From NCBI RefSeq assembly GCF_004331345.1, contig NZ_SJJZ01000002.1:496001-560000 (forward strand): a stretch of 64,000 nt of DNA, read 5' to 3'. Under the pieces are notes generated by a model. It had not been told where the DNA came from. It ran no database searches and saw nothing but the letters and a program-made list of their open reading frames with translations. The stretch is from Kribbella soli (lineage in GTDB: Bacteria; Actinomycetota; Actinomycetes; Propionibacteriales; Kribbellaceae). The position numbers and the translations under genes are program-made. Shown here in pieces: positions 52,928 to 63,388 of the stretch (positions are counted from its first letter, which is position 1; the number at the start of each line of letters is the position of its first letter).

Positions 52928-53897
52928 GCGTCGGGAACGTGGCTAGGGAGCTCGTGCCGATGCTTCCTAGCCACACCTTTCCGTCGCGCTCGCGGACGCC
53001 GGTGGGCATGTGGAAGCTCGGGTGCTTGGCGCGCAGGTCGTGGATCAGTTCGCCGGTCTCGTCGTACGCCTGGATCTCGATGATGTCCGCGGCCTTCGGC
53101 TTCAGCGCGTCCGGCAACGCCCACACCACCTTGCGGAGCACCGGATGCTTGGGCAGCAGCAGATCGAGTACGGCGTTGCGCGGCGAGCCGACCGCGACCC
53201 AGATCAGGCCGTCCGAGCCGCGGGCGATGTTGTCCGGCAGGCCCGGGATCTCCGCGATCTGCACCGGCTCGGCGCCCTCGGTCGTGAGATCGAGCTTGTA
53301 CAGCCCGTACGTCGCGGTCTCGGCCCAGAAGAGGCTACGGCGGTCGCTGCTGAGCGCCACGCCGTTCGGGAAGCCGCGACCGGTCGCCAGCCGGGTGAGC
53401 TCGCCGTCGGGCGTACGGCGGTACACGCTGCCGGTCGTGGAGTGTTCGAGGAGATCGGCCATCCACTCGTCGATACCGAACCGGGTGGACGAGTCGGTGA
53501 AGTAGATCGTGCCGTCCTCGGTGACGTCCGCGTTGTTGCAGAACCGCATCGGGCGGCCGCCGATCTCGGACAGCAGCGTCGTGATCCGGTTGTCCTTGTC
53601 GAGCGTCAGCAGACCGCGGTTCGCGTCGCAGATCAGCACCTTGCCGTCCGGCAGCCACTCCAGCCCGAGCGGGCGGCCGCCGGTGTCGGCCAACGTCGTG
53701 ATCGTCTTGCCGTCGGCGCTGACGCGCAGGATGCGGCCGTCGTACAAGCCGGTGAGGACGCTGCCGTCGTCGTCGATCAGCGTGTCCTCGGGGCCCGCGC
53801 CCGGTAGCGCGACGACCTCGACGTCGATGCCCTTCGGATGCCGCACCGGCGGTGCGGGCGGCGGGGTCCAGCGAACAGGCGCGATCGACGTCTTCAT
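52917..53897 (-). CDS. SMP-30/gluconolactonase/strictosidine-synthase-like beta-propeller protein
   Basis: 326 residues. Six-bladed propeller pattern with VLTGLYDGRILRVSADG, GRPLGLEWLPDGKVLICDANRGLLTLD, RFCNNADVTEDGTIYFTDSSTRFG and FPNGVALSSDRRSLFWAETATYGLYKLD. The NNAD and NGV segments supply metal ligands in the family. It may be a lactonase or an arylesterase-like hydrolase. The ATG at 53897 (MKTSIAPVRW) is used instead of an upstream in-frame start. Convergent with the BCCT gene, overlapping 11 bases. Confidence 0.8.
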   Translation of the reverse strand: MKTSIAPVRWTPPPAPPVRHPKGIDVEVVALPGAGPEDTLIDDDGSVLTGLYDGRILRVSADGKTITTLADTGGRPLGLEWLPDGKVLICDANRGLLTLDKDNRITTLLSEIGGRPMRFCNNADVTEDGTIYFTDSSTRFGIDEWMADLLEHSTTGSVYRRTPDGELTRLATGRGFPNGVALSSDRRSLFWAETATYGLYKLDLTTEGAEPVQIAEIPGLPDNIARGSDGLIWVAVGSPRNAVLDLLLPKHPVLRKVVWALPDALKPKAADIIEIQAYDETGELIHDLRAKHPSFHMPTGVRERDGKVWLGSIGTSSLATFPTPTS

Positions 53898-53990
53898 GGC
53901 GCCGACCCTAGCGCGCTGCACCCGCCCGACCACAGGGGGTACGGGAACGTCGAAGCCCGGACCAGGTCGGTCCGGGCTCAGACGTAGTTG

Positions 53991-54350
53991 CTAGAAGATG
54001 ACCTCGCCGCGGGCGCGGCGGGCGCGGAGTTTCTCGAGCGCTTCGTCGAGGATCTCCTGCGCCTCCTGCTCGGAGCGGCGCTCCTTCACATAGGCCAGGT
54101 GGGTCTTGTAGGGCTCGATCTTCGGCGGCGGAGGCGGGTTGTTCACATCGGTGCTGGTCGGCAGACCGCACCGTGGACAGTCCCACTCCTCCGGGATCGC
54201 CGCCTCGACCGCGAACCAGGTCGCCGTCTCGTGCCCGTTCGCACAGAAGAACACGATGCGCTGCCGGGGCGCGGTGTCGCCGCGCTCCGCCTCGCCCATC
54301 GGCCCGGCACCGACCCGGCTGCCACGAATCGCACTGCCACCACCAGCCAC
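53991..54350 (-). CDS. rbpA: RNA polymerase-binding protein RbpA
   Basis: 119 residues. The N-terminal tail AIRGSRVGAGPMGEAERGD and the core domain FFCANGHETATWF...WDCPRCG, which binds zinc through Cys/His in related proteins, are both typical. The C-terminal sigma-interaction helix is PYKTHLAYVKERRSEQEAQ. RbpA stabilises the open complex with the principal sigma factor and is restricted to actinobacteria. GTG start. It lies 13 bases downstream of secG in the same direction, so glycolytic operon read-through may contribute to its expression. Confidence 0.93.
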   Translation of the reverse strand: MAGGGSAIRGSRVGAGPMGEAERGDTAPRQRIVFFCANGHETATWFAVEAAIPEEWDCPRCGLPTSTDVNNPPPPPKIEPYKTHLAYVKERRSEQEAQEILDEALEKLRARRARGEVIF

Positions 54351-54363
54351 GGGAACCGACCCC

Positions 54364-54597
54364 TCAGCCGAGCTTGTAGAGCAGGCCGACCGCGACGATG
54401 CTGGCGAACCAGATCAGACCGACGCCGATCGTGATCCGGTCCAGGTTCCGCTCGGCGACCGACGAGCCGCCCAGGCTGGACGACACACCGCCACCGAACA
54501 GGTCCGAGAGGCCGCCACCGCGGCCTTTGTGCAGCAGCACCAGCAGCGTCAGGAACAGGCTGCAGACGATGACGACGATCGAGAAAGCGAGAATCAC
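54364..54597 (-). CDS. secG: Preprotein translocase subunit SecG
   Basis: 77 residues with two membrane helices ([21 protein letters not shown] and [20 protein letters not shown]) joined by a Gly/Ser-rich loop with [13 protein letters not shown], the SecG signature. It is the accessory subunit of SecYEG. The GTG start overlaps the tpiA stop (GTGA), so the two are coupled. The gap-pgk-tpiA-secG order is conserved in actinobacteria. Confidence 0.93.
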   Translation of the reverse strand: MILAFSIVVIVCSLFLTLLVLLHKGRGGGLSDLFGGGVSSSLGGSSVAERNLDRITIGVGLIWFASIVAVGLLYKLG

Positions 54598-55409
54598 GAG
54601 GAGTAGCCTAACTGAAGGTCCAGGTAACGGCAGATGCCGGCGAACTCGTCCACCTGGAGGCTCGCACCTCCGACCAGGCAGCCGTCGACATCCGGTTGGG
54701 CCATGATGCCACCTGCACTGGCCATCTTCACCGATCCACCGTAAAGAATCCGTACCGAGTCGGCGACCGAGGGTGAGATCGTCTCCTCGATCCGGCCCCG
54801 GATCGCGGCGATCACCTCCTGCGCGTCCTCCGGCGTCGCGACCTCGCCGGTGCCGATCGCCCAGACCGGCTCGTACGCGATGACGACCTTGCGGACGTCG
54901 TCCTGCTTCAGCCCGGCCAGGCCGGCGTCGACCTGCGTCAGGCAGTGCGCCACATGCTCGCCGGCCTTCCGGATCTCCAGGCCCTCGCCGACACACATGA
55001 TCGGCACCAGCCCGGCCTCGAGCGCCTTCGCCGTCTTGGCGTTGACGACCTGGTCGGTCTCGTCGTGGTACTGCCGGCGCTCGGAGTGCCCGGTCAGCAC
55101 GTAGGTGCAGCCGAGCTTGGTGAGCATCGACGCCGAGATCTCGCCGGTGTACGCCCCGGAGTCGTGCGTGGACACGTCCTGCGCGCCGTACTTGATCTTC
55201 ATCCGGTCACCGTCGACCAGCGTCTGCACGCTGCGGATGTCGGTGAACGGCGGCAGCACCGCCACCTCGACCCGCTCGAAGTCGTGCTTCTTGTCCTGCA
55301 GCGTCCAGCTCAGCTTCTGCAGCAGGTGCACGGCCTCGACGTGGTTCAGGTTCATCTTCCAGTTGCCCGCCATCAACGGCGTACGGGCAGCTGAGTTGTC
55401 GGTGGCCAT
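54594..55409 (-). CDS. tpiA: Triosephosphate isomerase
   Basis: 271 residues. Interconverts dihydroxyacetone phosphate and glyceraldehyde 3-phosphate. Catalytic Lys in AGNWKMN, His in LTGHSERR, Glu in [15 protein letters not shown] with the mobile loop 6, and the phosphate loop ILYGGSV. The ATG at 55409 follows the pgk stop after a single base, with GAAGAGGA just upstream as ribosome site. Confidence 0.96.
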   Translation of the reverse strand: MATDNSAARTPLMAGNWKMNLNHVEAVHLLQKLSWTLQDKKHDFERVEVAVLPPFTDIRSVQTLVDGDRMKIKYGAQDVSTHDSGAYTGEISASMLTKLGCTYVLTGHSERRQYHDETDQVVNAKTAKALEAGLVPIMCVGEGLEIRKAGEHVAHCLTQVDAGLAGLKQDDVRKVVIAYEPVWAIGTGEVATPEDAQEVIAAIRGRIEETISPSVADSVRILYGGSVKMASAGGIMAQPDVDGCLVGGASLQVDEFAGICRYLDLQLGYSS

Positions 55410-55410
55410 C

Positions 55411-56604
55411 TCAGTCCTCTTCCAGTACCGCGAGACCCGGGAGCTCCTTGCCCTCCAGGTATTCGAGCGACGCGCCGCCACCGGTGGAGATGTGGCCGAA
55501 CGCGTCGTCGGCGAAGCCTAGCTGCCGTACGGCGGCCGCGGAGTCACCGCCACCGACGACACTCAGCCCGTCCACCTCGGTCAACGCCTGCGCGACGGCC
55601 TTGGTTCCGCCGGCGAACGCCGCCATCTCGAACACGCCCATCGGGCCGTTCCAGAACACCGTCTTCGCCGCGGCGACCTCGGCGGCGAAGACCTTGGCGG
55701 ACTCCGGGCCGATGTCCAGGCCGAGCTGGTCGGCGGGGATCGCGTCCGCGGCCACCACGGTGGCCGGCGAGTCAGCCTTGAACTCCGGGGCGACCACGAT
55801 GTCGGTCGGCAGCACGATCTTGTCGCCGGCCTCCTTCAGGTAGCCGCGGACGATGTCCAGCTGGTCTTCCTCGAGCAGGCTCTTGCCGACCTCGTGACCC
55901 TGCGCCTTCAGGAACGTGAAGACCATGCCGCCGCCGATCAGCAGCTTGTCGGCCTTGGCGATCAGGTTGTCGATCACCGCGAGTTTGTCCGACACCTTGG
56001 CGCCGCCGAGTACGACGACGTACGGCCGGGCCGGGTCCTCGGTGAGCTTCTTCAGTACGTCGACCTCGGCGAGCACCAGCCCACCCGCCGCGTGCGGGAG
56101 CCTGCGCGCGACGTCGTACACACTGGCCTGCTTGCGGTGCACGACACCGAAGCCGTCGCTGACGAACACGTCGGCCAGCGCCGCGAGCTCGTCGGCCAGC
56201 GCGCCACGCTCGGCCTCGTCCTTGCTCTCCTCGCGCGGGTCGTAGCGCACGTTCTCCAGCAGCAGGACCTCACCCTCGTCGAGATCCTGTACGGCGGTCT
56301 GCGCCGCGTCACCGGTGACGTCGGAGGCGAACCGCACGGTGATGCCCTCCGGCTGCAGCAGCTCACCGAGCCGCTTCGCCACCGGAGCCAGCGTGTACTT
56401 CGGGTTCGGCTCGCCCTTGGGGCGGCCGAGGTGCGCGGTCACGATCACCTTCGCGCCCGCCTTCGCCAGCTTCACCAGAGTCGGCAGCGACGCGCGGATC
56501 CGGCCGTCGTCGCCGATCACCTCGTCCTTGATCGGCACGTTCAGGTCGGAGCGCACCAGCACCCGCTGGCCGGCCAGGTCGCCGAGATCTTCGATGGTCT
56601 TCAC
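55411..56604 (-). CDS. pgk: Phosphoglycerate kinase
   Basis: 397 residues. Makes ATP from 1,3-bisphosphoglycerate. N-terminal [11 protein letters not shown] and the substrate-binding [20 protein letters not shown]-terminal nucleotide site with [10 protein letters not shown] and [12 protein letters not shown] purine-rich stretch lies upstream of the ATG. Second gene of the gap-pgk-tpiA-secG operon, separated from gap by 91 bases that contain a perfect hairpin. Confidence 0.96.
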   Translation of the reverse strand: MKTIEDLGDLAGQRVLVRSDLNVPIKDEVIGDDGRIRASLPTLVKLAKAGAKVIVTAHLGRPKGEPNPKYTLAPVAKRLGELLQPEGITVRFASDVTGDAAQTAVQDLDEGEVLLLENVRYDPREESKDEAERGALADELAALADVFVSDGFGVVHRKQASVYDVARRLPHAAGGLVLAEVDVLKKLTEDPARPYVVVLGGAKVSDKLAVIDNLIAKADKLLIGGGMVFTFLKAQGHEVGKSLLEEDQLDIVRGYLKEAGDKIVLPTDIVVAPEFKADSPATVVAADAIPADQLGLDIGPESAKVFAAEVAAAKTVFWNGPMGVFEMAAFAGGTKAVAQALTEVDGLSVVGGGDSAAAVRQLGFADDAFGHISTGGGASLEYLEGKELPGLAVLEED

Positions 56605-56633
56605 AGTTCAGCTTCCTTCAGCTCAACCACTAA

Positions 56634-56675
56634 CGTCCGAAGAACTGTGCGTTGGAGGCCACAGTTCTTCGGACG
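56634..56675. terminator. Hairpin in the gap-pgk spacer
   Basis: CGTCCGAAGAACTGTG (56634-56649) and its exact complement (56660-56675) enclose a 10-base loop. It is the only sizeable gap in an otherwise tightly coupled operon, so it may act as partial terminator or mRNA-processing/stability element that sets gap above pgk. Confidence 0.6.
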
Positions 56676-56695
56676 CAACGTGATGGGAGTAGACG

Positions 56696-57727
<1,032 letters not shown>

Positions 57728-57848
57728 CTATGGCACTGCCGCTACAGCCCGAAGACTAGCCCAACAGCCCACTCGATCAACTGGTAGCGTCCAGATGAGA
57801 CCACCGGTTATTTTTCACGGCTTCAGACCAGACCACTTGCTGGTACGA

Positions 57849-57891
57849 CGAACGGCGATTTCCGGAATGTCTCTCCGGAAACCGCCGTTCG
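57849..57891. terminator. Terminator after the M4 protease gene
   Basis: CGAACGGCGATTTCCGGA (57849-57866) pairs with TCCGGAAACCGCCGTTCG (57874-57891) with one mismatch and a 7-base loop. It separates the protease gene from the gap promoter. Confidence 0.8.
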
Positions 57892-57919
57892 CACCACTGG
57901 CTACGTGAGGTTCACCCGA

Positions 57920-59446
57920 TCACGGGAGCACGTTCACCGCGGTCCACGCCTTGTCGACCGCGGCCCGCTCCGCGCTGCTCGCGCCGTACAGGTCCGTGGC
58001 GGCGTTCAGCGTCGCGGTCCTGGCACCGTGGTAGTCGGTCCGCGACGTCATGTACGTCGTCAGCGCGCGGTACCAGATCTTCTCGGCCTTGCTGATCCCG
58101 ATGCCGCTCACCGTGACGCCGTTGGCCGTCGGGCTGTTGTACGCGACGCCGTTGATCGTCTTCGCGCCGCTGCCCTCGGACAGCAGGTAGAAGAAGTGGT
58201 TGCCGACACCGGACGAGTAGTGCACGTTCAGCCGGCCGACGCTCTTCGACCACGAGTCGGCGCTGGCACCGTCCATCGACGGCTTGTCGAGCCGCCGGAT
58301 GTAGTTCGTCGCCGGGTTGTAGTCGGTGAAGATCTCCTCACCGAGGACGTAGTCCGGCGTGTCCTGGCTGTTGGCGGCGTACCACTCGACGGCCGTGCCG
58401 AAGATGTCCGACGTGGACTCGTTCAGGCCGCCGGACTCGCCGCTGTAGCGCAGGCCTGCCGAGCGGCTGGTGACGCCGTGGCTCATCTCGTGGCCGGCGA
58501 TGTCCAGCTCGACGAGCGGGCCGATCCCCTGGCTCGGGTCGCCGTCGCCGTACTTCATGCAGAAGCAGGAGTCGCTCCAGGACGCGTTCACGTACGCACC
58601 GTCGTGGACGTACGACTTCGCGCCCTTGCCGTCGTTGGCGATGCCGTTGCGGCCGTGCACGCTCTTGTAGTAGTCCCACGTCTTGGCGATGCCGTAGTGG
58701 GCGTCGACACCGGCGGTCTGCGCGTTCGAGTTGCTGCCGGTCCCCCAGACGTTGTCGGCGTCGGAGAACAGCGTGCCGCCGTTGTACGTCGCGTTGCCGC
58801 CGCGGACCGGGTCGACCATCGTCCAGCTGGTGCCGGACTTCGTGGTGTCCAGGCCGACCGTGCCGACGTACAGGCCGGTACCGCTGCCGAGGTCGTCGTT
58901 CACCGTCGTCCAGCTGTCGAGGACCTTGCCGTTCTGCGCGTCGACGTACGTCTCGGTGCCGGTCGGCTCGCCGTTGGCCTTGCGGCCCTCGCTGACGACC
59001 TTGTACGCGAGCTTGGACTGGCCGGCGTTCGTGACGAAGACGACGAGCTGCTGCTTGCCGGCCTTCTGCTTGGTGGCGGCGGTGGCGGACGCCGCTGAGA
59101 CCGCAGGCTTCACGGACAGGGCGAGCTTGCCGACCCCTCCGGTCGCCGATCGGGCCTTGCCGGCCTTGTCCTGGTGGACGACGACGTCGCCGCCGACGAC
59201 CGGCAGACCTTGGTACGTGCGGTCGAACCGGACGTGGCTGCTGCCGTCGCCGTCCACGACGACGTCACGGACGACCAGGTCGCCGCCGTCGCCGATGCCG
59301 AGCTGTGCGGCGTTGGCCCGCGCGGCTGCGACCGGAGACGCGGCAGAGCCACCGGGTTGGGCGGCCTGCACGTTCACGGTGATGGTGACGACGGCCAGAC
59401 CGGCGATCGCGGTAGCGGCCAGACCGGCGCGATGAATGCGCTTCAT
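57920..59446 (-). CDS. Secreted M4-family (thermolysin-like) metalloprotease
   Basis: 508 residues as a prepropeptide. Signal peptide MKRIHRAGLAATAIAGLAVV ends near residue 30 (VQAAQ). A propeptide (FTP/PepSY-like, YQGLPVVGGDVVVHQDKAG and EPTGTETYVDAQNGKVLDSW) extends to about 195. The catalytic domain has the zinc site AGHEMSHGVT with third ligand Glu in GGLNESTSDIFG and the transition-state His in LNVHYSSGVGNHFFYLL. Acts outside the cell on proteins. It has its own terminator and sits between whiA and gap. An emfourin-type inhibitor gene exists 14 kb away. Confidence 0.93.
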   Translation of the reverse strand: MKRIHRAGLAATAIAGLAVVTITVNVQAAQPGGSAASPVAAARANAAQLGIGDGGDLVVRDVVVDGDGSSHVRFDRTYQGLPVVGGDVVVHQDKAGKARSATGGVGKLALSVKPAVSAASATAATKQKAGKQQLVVFVTNAGQSKLAYKVVSEGRKANGEPTGTETYVDAQNGKVLDSWTTVNDDLGSGTGLYVGTVGLDTTKSGTSWTMVDPVRGGNATYNGGTLFSDADNVWGTGSNSNAQTAGVDAHYGIAKTWDYYKSVHGRNGIANDGKGAKSYVHDGAYVNASWSDSCFCMKYGDGDPSQGIGPLVELDIAGHEMSHGVTSRSAGLRYSGESGGLNESTSDIFGTAVEWYAANSQDTPDYVLGEEIFTDYNPATNYIRRLDKPSMDGASADSWSKSVGRLNVHYSSGVGNHFFYLLSEGSGAKTINGVAYNSPTANGVTVSGIGISKAEKIWYRALTTYMTSRTDYHGARTATLNAATDLYGASSAERAAVDKAWTAVNVLP

Positions 59447-59593
59447 GCGTTACTCCTTGGGCGGGAGACGCGCACGATCCGGGACAGGACGTGCGCGAAT
59501 GGGCACGCACACCCTCGGCGAGCCCTCCGCCAAAAGGAACCGGTCGGACTCGAAAACCCCGGAATCACCGGGAAAACCTTCGGTCCGGGGTGA

Positions 59594-59697
59594 CCGGACC
59601 TCCGCCACTCACCAACCCGCACGCGGGTTGGACATCCAGCGGTCGCCTACCGTGCGGACCTCACGACCCGGCCGGTTGGTGAGTGGCGGAAGTCCGG
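59594..59697. repeat. Large inverted repeat with a nested palindrome
   Basis: Arms at 59594-59617 and 59674-59697 are 24 bases long with one mismatch and share CCACTCACCAACC. Within the left side CCAACCCGC-AC-GCGGGTTGG (59612-59631) forms an alternative tight hairpin, so two foldings exclude each other. It lies 12 bases beyond the stop of the coiled-coil gene and upstream of the protease promoter, most likely terminating the whiA transcript. Confidence 0.65.
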
Positions 59698-59709
59698 CTC
59701 ACCGTGCGG

Positions 59710-60123
59710 TCAGCCGAGGCCGAGCGCCGGCTTCGCGGCCCGCGACCCGGCCGCGCTTTCCTTCGCGCCGTCGGCGGTCGGCTCCGGCTGGGCCACGCCG
59801 CCGAGGGGTGCCTGACCGCTGTTCAGCAGGTCCCGCGCGAACGCCACGTCACCGGCCGCGCCGATGCCGAGTGCGCCCTTGACCCCGTCCAGCCGGCCCG
59901 GCGCAGCAGCCTGGAACCCGTCGTCCGGCCAGTTCGCGACGGCCGACTCCGGATCGGCGACCATGTTGACCTTCTTCGCCGCGTCCTCGGCCGCCTTTCG
60001 CGCCGCTTCCTCCTCGCGGAACTTCGCAAGCGCTTCCTGCTGCTTCCGGGTCTGTTCCTCGACCCTCAGTCGCTCGTCCATCTGCTGCCGTTTGTACAGC
60101 TCTTCTTCGTTTTCTGTGCCCAT
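59710..60123 (-). CDS. Coiled-coil hypothetical protein
   Basis: 137 residues. Residues 5-50 are a charged helix with heptad character (ELYKRQQMDERLRVEEQ, KQQEALAKFREEEAARK). The rest is Ala/Gly-rich with ANWPDDGFQ and no recognisable domain. ATG start with weak ribosome site, 58 bases after whiA. No signal peptide or membrane segment. I do not recognise the family; position suggests cotranscription with whiA. Confidence 0.6.
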   Translation of the reverse strand: MGTENEEELYKRQQMDERLRVEEQTRKQQEALAKFREEEAARKAAEDAAKKVNMVADPESAVANWPDDGFQAAAPGRLDGVKGALGIGAAGDVAFARDLLNSGQAPLGGVAQPEPTADGAKESAAGSRAAKPALGLG

Positions 60124-60181
60124 GGGCGCAATCCAACCGAGCCGGCAAGGAGCAGGCAGCCGGTTGTCGGTAACGATCCGA

Positions 60182-61165
60182 TCAAGCGGGGTCGAGCATC
60201 TCCGGGGTGAGGTTGGCCTCGGTGTTCGGGACGCCGAGGTCGCTGGCGCGCTTGTCGGCCATCGCGAGCAGCCGGCGGATCCGGCCGGCGACGGCGTCCT
60301 TGGTGAGAGCCGGCTCGTGCAGCTGGCCGAGCTCTTCGAGGCTGGCCTGCTTGTGCTCCAGCCGCAGCTTGCCCGCAACCTGCAGGTGGTCCGGTACGTC
60401 GTCGCCGAGGATCTCCAGCGCCCGCTCGACTCGCGCGCCCGCGGCCACCGCGGCTCGTGCGGAGCGGCGCAGGTTCGCGTCGTCGAAGTTGGCCAGCCGG
60501 TTCGCGGTCGCGCGGACCTCGCGGCGCATCCGCCGCTCCTCCCACGCCAGCACCGACTCGTGCGCACCGAGCCGGGTGAGCAGGGCGCCGATCGCGTCAC
60601 CGTCGCGGATCACCACGCGGTCCACGTTCCGCACCTCACGCGCCTTCGAACCGATCCCGAGCCGCCGCGCCGCACCGACCAGCGCGAGCGCCGCCTCCGG
60701 GCCGGGACAGGTCACCTCGAGCGAGGACGACCGACCAGGCTCAGTCAGCGAGCCGTGCGCCAGGAACGCGCCGCGCCAGGCCGCCACCGCGTCACAGGAC
60801 GCACCGGACACGACCGCGGGCGGGAGGCCACGGACCGGACGGCCACGGTTGTCCACGAGGCCGGTCTGCCGGGCCAGCGCGTCACCGTCCCGGACGACGC
60901 GTACGACGTACTTGGTCTGCTTGCGGATGCCTGACGGGGAAATCACTACCACGTCCGACGGGTGACCGAAGATCTCAGCGATGTCCTTGCGCAGTCGCCG
61001 GGCCGCGGCACCGCTGTCCAGTTCGGCCTCGACGACGATGCGTCCGGACACCAGGTGCAGCCCGCCGGCAAACCGCAGGATCGACGACACCTCGGCCTTG
61101 CGGCAACACGGTTTCGTCACCTGAATACTGGTCAACTCGGACTTCACCTGTGCTGTCATCGCCAT
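60182..61165 (-). CDS. whiA: Sporulation/cell-division transcription factor WhiA
   Basis: 327 residues, the standard length. N-terminal LAGLIDADG-like domain ([22 protein letters not shown] and the [16 protein letters not shown] repeat) followed by a C-terminal HTH ([29 protein letters not shown]). WhiA works with WhiB to activate cell-division and developmental genes in Streptomyces and has a housekeeping role in non-sporulating relatives. The ATG at 61165 is preceded by GGGAGG. The 3' end of a tnpB gene lies only 68 bases upstream, where rapZ and yvcK genes are commonly found. Confidence 0.93.
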   Translation of the reverse strand: MAMTAQVKSELTSIQVTKPCCRKAEVSSILRFAGGLHLVSGRIVVEAELDSGAAARRLRKDIAEIFGHPSDVVVISPSGIRKQTKYVVRVVRDGDALARQTGLVDNRGRPVRGLPPAVVSGASCDAVAAWRGAFLAHGSLTEPGRSSSLEVTCPGPEAALALVGAARRLGIGSKAREVRNVDRVVIRDGDAIGALLTRLGAHESVLAWEERRMRREVRATANRLANFDDANLRRSARAAVAAGARVERALEILGDDVPDHLQVAGKLRLEHKQASLEELGQLHEPALTKDAVAGRIRRLLAMADKRASDLGVPNTEANLTPEMLDPA

Positions 61166-61168
61166 GAA

Positions 61169-61253
61169 GGCCATCCTCCCACCCATGTCAAAGACCGTTG
61201 CCTGCTGGGAAAGCGAACGTCGGTTTGCTCCATCAGGCAGCCTCGCCTTGCGG
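61169..61253 (-). ncRNA. Possible omega-RNA 3' end / IS right end of the tnpB element
   Basis: On the minus strand the last tnpB codons contain GCCTCACC-GCAA-GGCGAGGC (61234-61253), an 8-bp stem with one mismatch of the kind found at IS605 right ends. Transcription would continue into the spacer before whiA, where a guide would be expected. Position is inferred from how other TnpB systems are organised; the exact boundary is not determinable here. Confidence 0.35.
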
Positions 61254-62687
61254 TGAGGCAGTCCCCGTCTGATCCAGCGGGTGCTGGGGCGGGGTTGACG
61301 TTTCACAGCCTGCTGCGTCGCCCGCTGGCGCGGGTCCGGTCTCCTGCATGGCTCCACGTCCGGCCACCGGACCACTCCCGGCGGGACTCCGTTCACTCAG
61401 GGTGTGAGTCTCGCCGAGTCGCGCGAGGTTGATTGCGGCATTCAGGTCTCGGTCGATGACCAGGCCGCAGTGTTCGCAGACGTAACTGCGCTCGGCCAGC
61501 AGAAGCCTTGGTTTTCGGCTTCCGCATCCCGAGCAGGTCTTGCTGGACGGGTACCAGCGGTCGGCTTCGACCAGCCTGGACCCGTACCAGATCGTCTTGT
61601 AGGCGAGCATGCGTCGTACCTGCGCGAGGGCGGCATCCGCCAACGCGCGGTTCAGGCCACGCTTGCACGCACCGCCGGCCGTCCGCATGCCCGAGACGTT
61701 GAGGGTCTCCACGGTGATGGTCAGGTGCTGCTGGGCGAGCCGGGTGGTGGCCTTTTGCACCGTGTCCCGCCTGATGCTCGCGGCTCGCGCGTGGGCTTTC
61801 CCGATCAGGGCCTGGGTGCGTCGCCACCGCTTGGAAGGCAACCGTTTGTGCTTCGACTGAGGATCGTACGGGCCCTGCTGGCGTGAGGCCTTGCGTTGCA
61901 GCGCGCGCAGCCGGACCGTTGCCCTGGCGAGGCTCCGGGGCGCAGGCACCCGGTCGACCTCGGCGCCGTCCGGAGTGGCGACCACCAGCAGATCCTTCAC
62001 ACCGACGTCCACACCCACCACGGCGTGCCGTATGCCCGCGTGCGCCGGACGGGTGGTGGTGCGTTGTACGAGTGTCTGGAAGGACACACACCAACGCCCA
62101 TCACTGTCCCTGGCAACCGTCGCGGAAAGCACCCGCGCGGTCGCGTTCTCGATGCGGAGTGCGAGTTTCCGTGTGGACTCGTGCGTGCGGATCCTGCCGA
62201 GCCTGGGGAGGGTGACATGATGCCGGTCGGGCTCGAGCCGGAGGGGACCGGTGGTGAACCGCACGCTCGCGCGCGCACGCTTGGTGTGGAAGCGGGGGAA
62301 CCCGACTGGCCGCCCGGCACGCCTGCCTCCACGGGACTTCGACCACGACTCCAGTGATCTCGCGAGGGAATCCAGGCCGCTGTTGTATGCCTCCTTGGAG
62401 TTCTCCTTCCACCACGGCGCCGCCGAGTTCTTGCGCGCGTTCCACACCCTGCGCAGCGCCGGTAGCGACCACCCCAGGACTGGGGTCAGGACATCCTCGG
62501 CAACGCCGTACGACCTCTCAGCCGACCGCTGGTCCAGCACCGCCTTCACCAATCTGAGCATGTGGTTGCGAGCGAACCTCGCTGCTCCAGCATGGGAGGC
62601 CAGGCCGCGCTCCTGGGCGGGCGTGGGATCCAGCGCGTACCGGTATGCCTGCACCACCCAACCGTCCGGAATCTTGAACCTCGCCAT
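61233..62687 (-). CDS. tnpB: IS200/IS605-family TnpB, RNA-guided nuclease
   Basis: 484 residues. RuvC-like catalytic residues are intact: Asp227 in [12 protein letters not shown], Glu327 in [11 protein letters not shown] and Asp414 in [14 protein letters not shown]. The zinc finger is CSGCG (385, 388) and CEHCG (404, 407). TnpB proteins cut DNA under guidance of an omega-RNA made from the 3' end of their own gene. The low-complexity tail of about 55 residues fits an overlapping omega-RNA. No tnpA is adjacent, so it is an orphan. ATG at 62687 behind GGTGAG. Confidence 0.9.
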   Translation of the reverse strand: MARFKIPDGWVVQAYRYALDPTPAQERGLASHAGAARFARNHMLRLVKAVLDQRSAERSYGVAEDVLTPVLGWSLPALRRVWNARKNSAAPWWKENSKEAYNSGLDSLARSLESWSKSRGGRRAGRPVGFPRFHTKRARASVRFTTGPLRLEPDRHHVTLPRLGRIRTHESTRKLALRIENATARVLSATVARDSDGRWCVSFQTLVQRTTTRPAHAGIRHAVVGVDVGVKDLLVVATPDGAEVDRVPAPRSLARATVRLRALQRKASRQQGPYDPQSKHKRLPSKRWRRTQALIGKAHARAASIRRDTVQKATTRLAQQHLTITVETLNVSGMRTAGGACKRGLNRALADAALAQVRRMLAYKTIWYGSRLVEADRWYPSSKTCSGCGSRKPRLLLAERSYVCEHCGLVIDRDLNAAINLARLGETHTLSERSPAGSGPVAGRGAMQETGPAPAGDAAGCETSTPPQHPLDQTGTASPQGEAA

Positions 62688-62881
62688 CTCACCACCCTCC
62701 CATCGACCACCGACAATCACCGGTCGCTCGCAGACCTAGTTGCTTCATCAGCCCTCGCAACGAACCGCAGGCCGCGTTCGGCGTCGATCACTCCAACGGA
62801 AGTGGCGAGGATCCGTTACGAGAGCTGCAACCTTTTGATGCACTGAATGCGTTACCCCGACGACGTTCCGAGAGGAGGGGT

Positions 62882-63388
62882 ATGAAGGCACCGGACGACG
62901 CCGAGTTCACCGAGTTCGCCGCGACCACGGTCCGGCGGCTGCGCAGAACGGCGTACCTGATGTGTGGCGACTGGCACCGTGCGGAGGACGCGGCGCAGGA
63001 CGCGCTCGTGAAGGTGTACCGCCGCTGGCACCGGATCGACCGCACCCAAGGGCTGAACGGCTACGCGCACCAATGCCTGGTCACGGCCGTGTTCGACCAG
63101 TCCAGGAAGCCGTGGCGGCGAGAGCGGCTCGTCGACACCGACGAGAAGACCGCGCCCCTGCCCGATCCGGTCGGCACCGTCGACGACCGGATGCTCGTCG
63201 TCCAGGCGCTCGGCGCGCTGCCGCCGAGCCAACGGGCCTGCGTCGTACTGCGGCACTACGCCGACCTCAGCCTCGAACAGACCGCCGACATCCTCGGCAT
63301 CGGCGTCGGCGGCGTGAAGAGCCAGACGTCCCGCGGCCTCACCCGCCTCCGCGAACTACTCGACCAGACCGAGAGGAGCGCCTCATGA
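62882..63388 (+). CDS. ECF RNA polymerase sigma factor, SigE-type
   Basis: 168 residues. Region 2 (FAATTVRRLRRTAYLMCGDWHRAEDAAQDALVKVYRRW) and region 4 (LPPSQRACVVLRHYADLSLEQTADILGIGVGGVKSQTSRGL) are complete and joined by a short linker. This matches the actinobacterial SigE-family ECF group. GAGAGGAGGGG just upstream of the ATG is a strong ribosome site. The next gene overlaps its stop by ATGA and probably encodes its membrane regulator. Confidence 0.9.
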   Translation: MKAPDDAEFTEFAATTVRRLRRTAYLMCGDWHRAEDAAQDALVKVYRRWHRIDRTQGLNGYAHQCLVTAVFDQSRKPWRRERLVDTDEKTAPLPDPVGTVDDRMLVVQALGALPPSQRACVVLRHYADLSLEQTADILGIGVGGVKSQTSRGLTRLRELLDQTERSAS

